From an uncultured Oscillospiraceae bacterium (GTDB lineage Bacteria > Bacillota > Clostridia > Oscillospirales > Oscillospiraceae): 15,419 nucleotides of DNA. The notes beneath the pieces were generated by a model. It made no database searches, was not told the DNA's origin, and was given only the letters and a program-made list of their open reading frames with translations. Below are positions 14,412 to 15,419 of the stretch, in pieces; position 1 is the first letter of the stretch, and every line of letters begins with the position of its first letter. Both the position numbers and the translations under genes were made by a program. The stretch covers positions 1 to 15,419 of the forward strand of contig CAKTEB010000059.1 of NCBI GenBank assembly GCA_934546685.1, read 5' to 3'.

Positions 14412-14467
14412 GGGCAGCACCACGCCAATGCGTCGTCGGCCTACAGCCGATTGGTGTGGTATTGCCC
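14412..14467 (+). repeat. Dispersed inverted-repeat element, short form (56 bp)
   Basis: GGGCAGCACCACGCCAA at the left pairs with TTGGTGTGGTATTGCCC at the right, allowing G-U wobble, and encloses a small CGGC-CTACA-GCCG hairpin. The internal 25 bases at 14427-14451 match the complement of 4177-4201 with one difference. A tail of two near-tandem 12-base units continues to about 14490, as at 91-120. It sits 72 bases upstream of spoIIIAA. Confidence 0.8.
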
Positions 14468-14488
14468 TCGGTATTGTTTGCGGTGTTA

Positions 14489-14517
14489 TCATAAGACCGC
14501 CGCCCCGCACATAATCT
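14489..14517 (+). promoter_or_regulatory. Candidate sigma-E promoter of spoIIIAA
   Basis: TCATAAG at 14489-14495, a 14-base spacer, then CATAATCT at 14510-14517. These resemble the sigma-E consensus (-35 KMATATT, -10 CATACAMT) in 5 of 7 and 6 of 8 positions. The spoIIIA operon of B. subtilis is sigma-E controlled in the mother cell. The leader would be very short, with the ribosome site starting near the predicted transcript start. Confidence 0.35.
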
Positions 14518-14539
14518 TGTAGAGCAGGAGGCGGTACCT

Positions 14540-15419
14540 ATGAAACTATCAGCCCTGACCCCGGAGCTCCAAGGGGCTCTGGACGGTCTTCCACCCCGGC
14601 GTTCCCGGGCCATTTCCGAGCTGCGGCTCCGCCGGGGCCAGAATGCCGCCGGGGTCTATCCCTGGGGCGAGGAGCTGCTGACCCTTCGTGGCCGGCCCAT
14701 CCCGGTGACGGCGGAGCTCCTCAAGACCGTTTTAGACCGGGCCACAGGCTTTTCTCCCTATGCCACGAAATTAGAGGAGACGGGCTTATATCTGCCTCTG
14801 GAGGGGGGCTGCCGCCTGGGGCTCTGCGGAGAGGCGGTGATCCGGGACGGGAGGCTCTGGGGCCTCCGGCACATCTCCTCCCTGGTGGTGCGGCTGGCCC
14901 GGGAGGTTCCCGGGGTGGCGGAGACCACGGCGGAGATTCTGTGCCGGGGCGGAAGCGTCCATTCCGCCGTGATCTTATCGCCTCCCGGGGGCGGCAAGAC
15001 CACGTTTCTCCGGGATCTGATCCGGTGCCTGAGCAAAAGGGGCTACCGGGTCAGCGTGGCGGATCAGCGCCGGGAGCTGGGGGCCCAATCGAGGGGCGAA
15101 AACGGCCTTGACTTAGGCCCCTGTACGGATCTCCTCTCCGGCTGCCCCAAGGAGGAGGCCATGGAGCTGCTGCTCCGGGTCATGAATCCCCAGGTGCTGG
15201 CGGTGGACGAGCTCTGGGGAGAAGGGGAGCTCCGGGCGGCGGAGGAGGCGGCGGCCTCCGGGGTGGCGCTTTTATGCACCGCCCACGCCGGGAGCCTTTC
15301 GGAGCTGAAAAAACGTCCCGGCCTGGGGCAGCTGCTCACCCGGGGCGTTCTCCACTACGCGGTGGAGCTGGAACACTATCAGGTAAAGAGAATGGAGTGG
15401 ATCGGAGATGGTGCTGAAG
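14540..15419 (+). CDS. spoIIIAA: Stage III sporulation protein AA (partial at right edge)
   Basis: Secretion-type ATPase of the SpoIIIA-SpoIIQ complex that connects mother cell and forespore after engulfment. The 293 codons present are open to the window edge and are close to the family's usual length. Visible motifs are Walker A PPGGGKTT at 148-155, VSVADQRRELG, Walker B VLAVDELW at 219-226 with D223 and E224, and a TAHA sensor at 247-250. The family usually shows DEIG at Walker B; here it is DELW. GCAGGAGG about 8 bases before the ATG supports this start. The gene follows the secF terminator and a repeat copy. It is the first gene of the expected spoIIIAA-AH operon, whose remainder lies outside. 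Confidence 0.92.
   Translation, partial: MKLSALTPELQGALDGLPPRRSRAISELRLRRGQNAAGVYPWGEELLTLRGRPIPVTAELLKTVLDRATGFSPYATKLEETGLYLPLEGGCRLGLCGEAVIRDGRLWGLRHISSLVVRLAREVPGVAETTAEILCRGGSVHSAVILSPPGGGKTTFLRDLIRCLSKRGYRVSVADQRRELGAQSRGENGLDLGPCTDLLSGCPKEEAMELLLRVMNPQVLAVDELWGEGELRAAEEAAASGVALLCTAHAGSLSELKKRPGLGQLLTRGVLHYAVELEHYQVKRMEWIGDGAE
15408..15419 (+). CDS. Possible first codons of spoIIIAB (partial)
   Basis: ATG GTG CTG AAG at the very end, with GGAG just before it, lies in a different frame from spoIIIAA. In the B. subtilis order spoIIIAB follows spoIIIAA directly, and its products often start with a short sequence such as MxLK before a membrane segment. Only four codons are visible, so this rests mainly on gene order. 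Confidence 0.3.

Noticed and set aside
13390..14613. 407-codon minus-strand open frame opposite secF
   Set aside because: Spans secF, a terminator, a repeat and the start of spoIIIAA in antisense; His/Gly-rich and without motifs.

Overview
The window looks like a chromosomal piece from a GC-rich, spore-forming member of the Clostridia, most likely the Oscillospirales (Flavonifractor, Lawsonibacter or Oscillibacter-like gut bacteria). This rests on the sporulation genes spoIIIE and spoIIIAA, strong AGGAGG-type ribosome sites, GC-rich codon use, a terminator hairpin behind most transcription units, and short palindromic repeats of the kind I associate with that order. The genus is not provable from the window.

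Layout. 1-3990: the end of a repeat element, then a SpoIIIE/FtsK DNA translocase (154-2937) followed 11 bases later by a cytoplasmic-type L-asparaginase (2949-3941) and a bidirectional terminator. 3991-4437: a gene-free stretch with a 162-base repeat and a structured segment ending in a T-run. 4438-5073 (minus): a CRP/FNR-family regulator. 5074-5290: the divergent control region, with another repeat copy and a perfect TGTAACA-TG-TGTTACA operator. 5291-8149: leuC-leuD-leuB, without leuA, closed by two tandem terminators. 8233-9099: about 0.87 kb without a credible gene; its first 600 bases hold many perfect hairpins. 9185-10384: a class I aspartate-type aminotransferase. 10557-12002: adenylosuccinate lyase (purB). 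12120-14358: secD-secF from a consensus promoter. 14540 to the end: spoIIIAA, nearly complete, with the probable first codons of spoIIIAB overlapping at the edge.

How the genes fit together. Most are housekeeping. The CRP/FNR regulator is divergent from leuCDB and a family-type operator lies where a class II activator would sit for leuC, so local control of leucine synthesis is a reasonable inference. Asparaginase, the aminotransferase and PurB all handle aspartate or aspartate-derived nitrogen, but they lie in separate transcription units. SecDF and the SpoIIIE/SpoIIIA genes are separate membrane-transport modules.

No defence system, prophage, CRISPR array or other new multi-gene system is visible. 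The points that deserve attention are (1) a dispersed inverted-repeat family in long and short forms placed in promoter and leader regions, (2) the operator between the regulator and leuC, (3) a candidate structured RNA at 4241-4372, (4) the hairpin-dense island at 8169-8838, (5) a SecF whose expected motif Asp is Ala, and (6) the purB control region, where promoter and upstream terminator overlap and the start codon is questionable.
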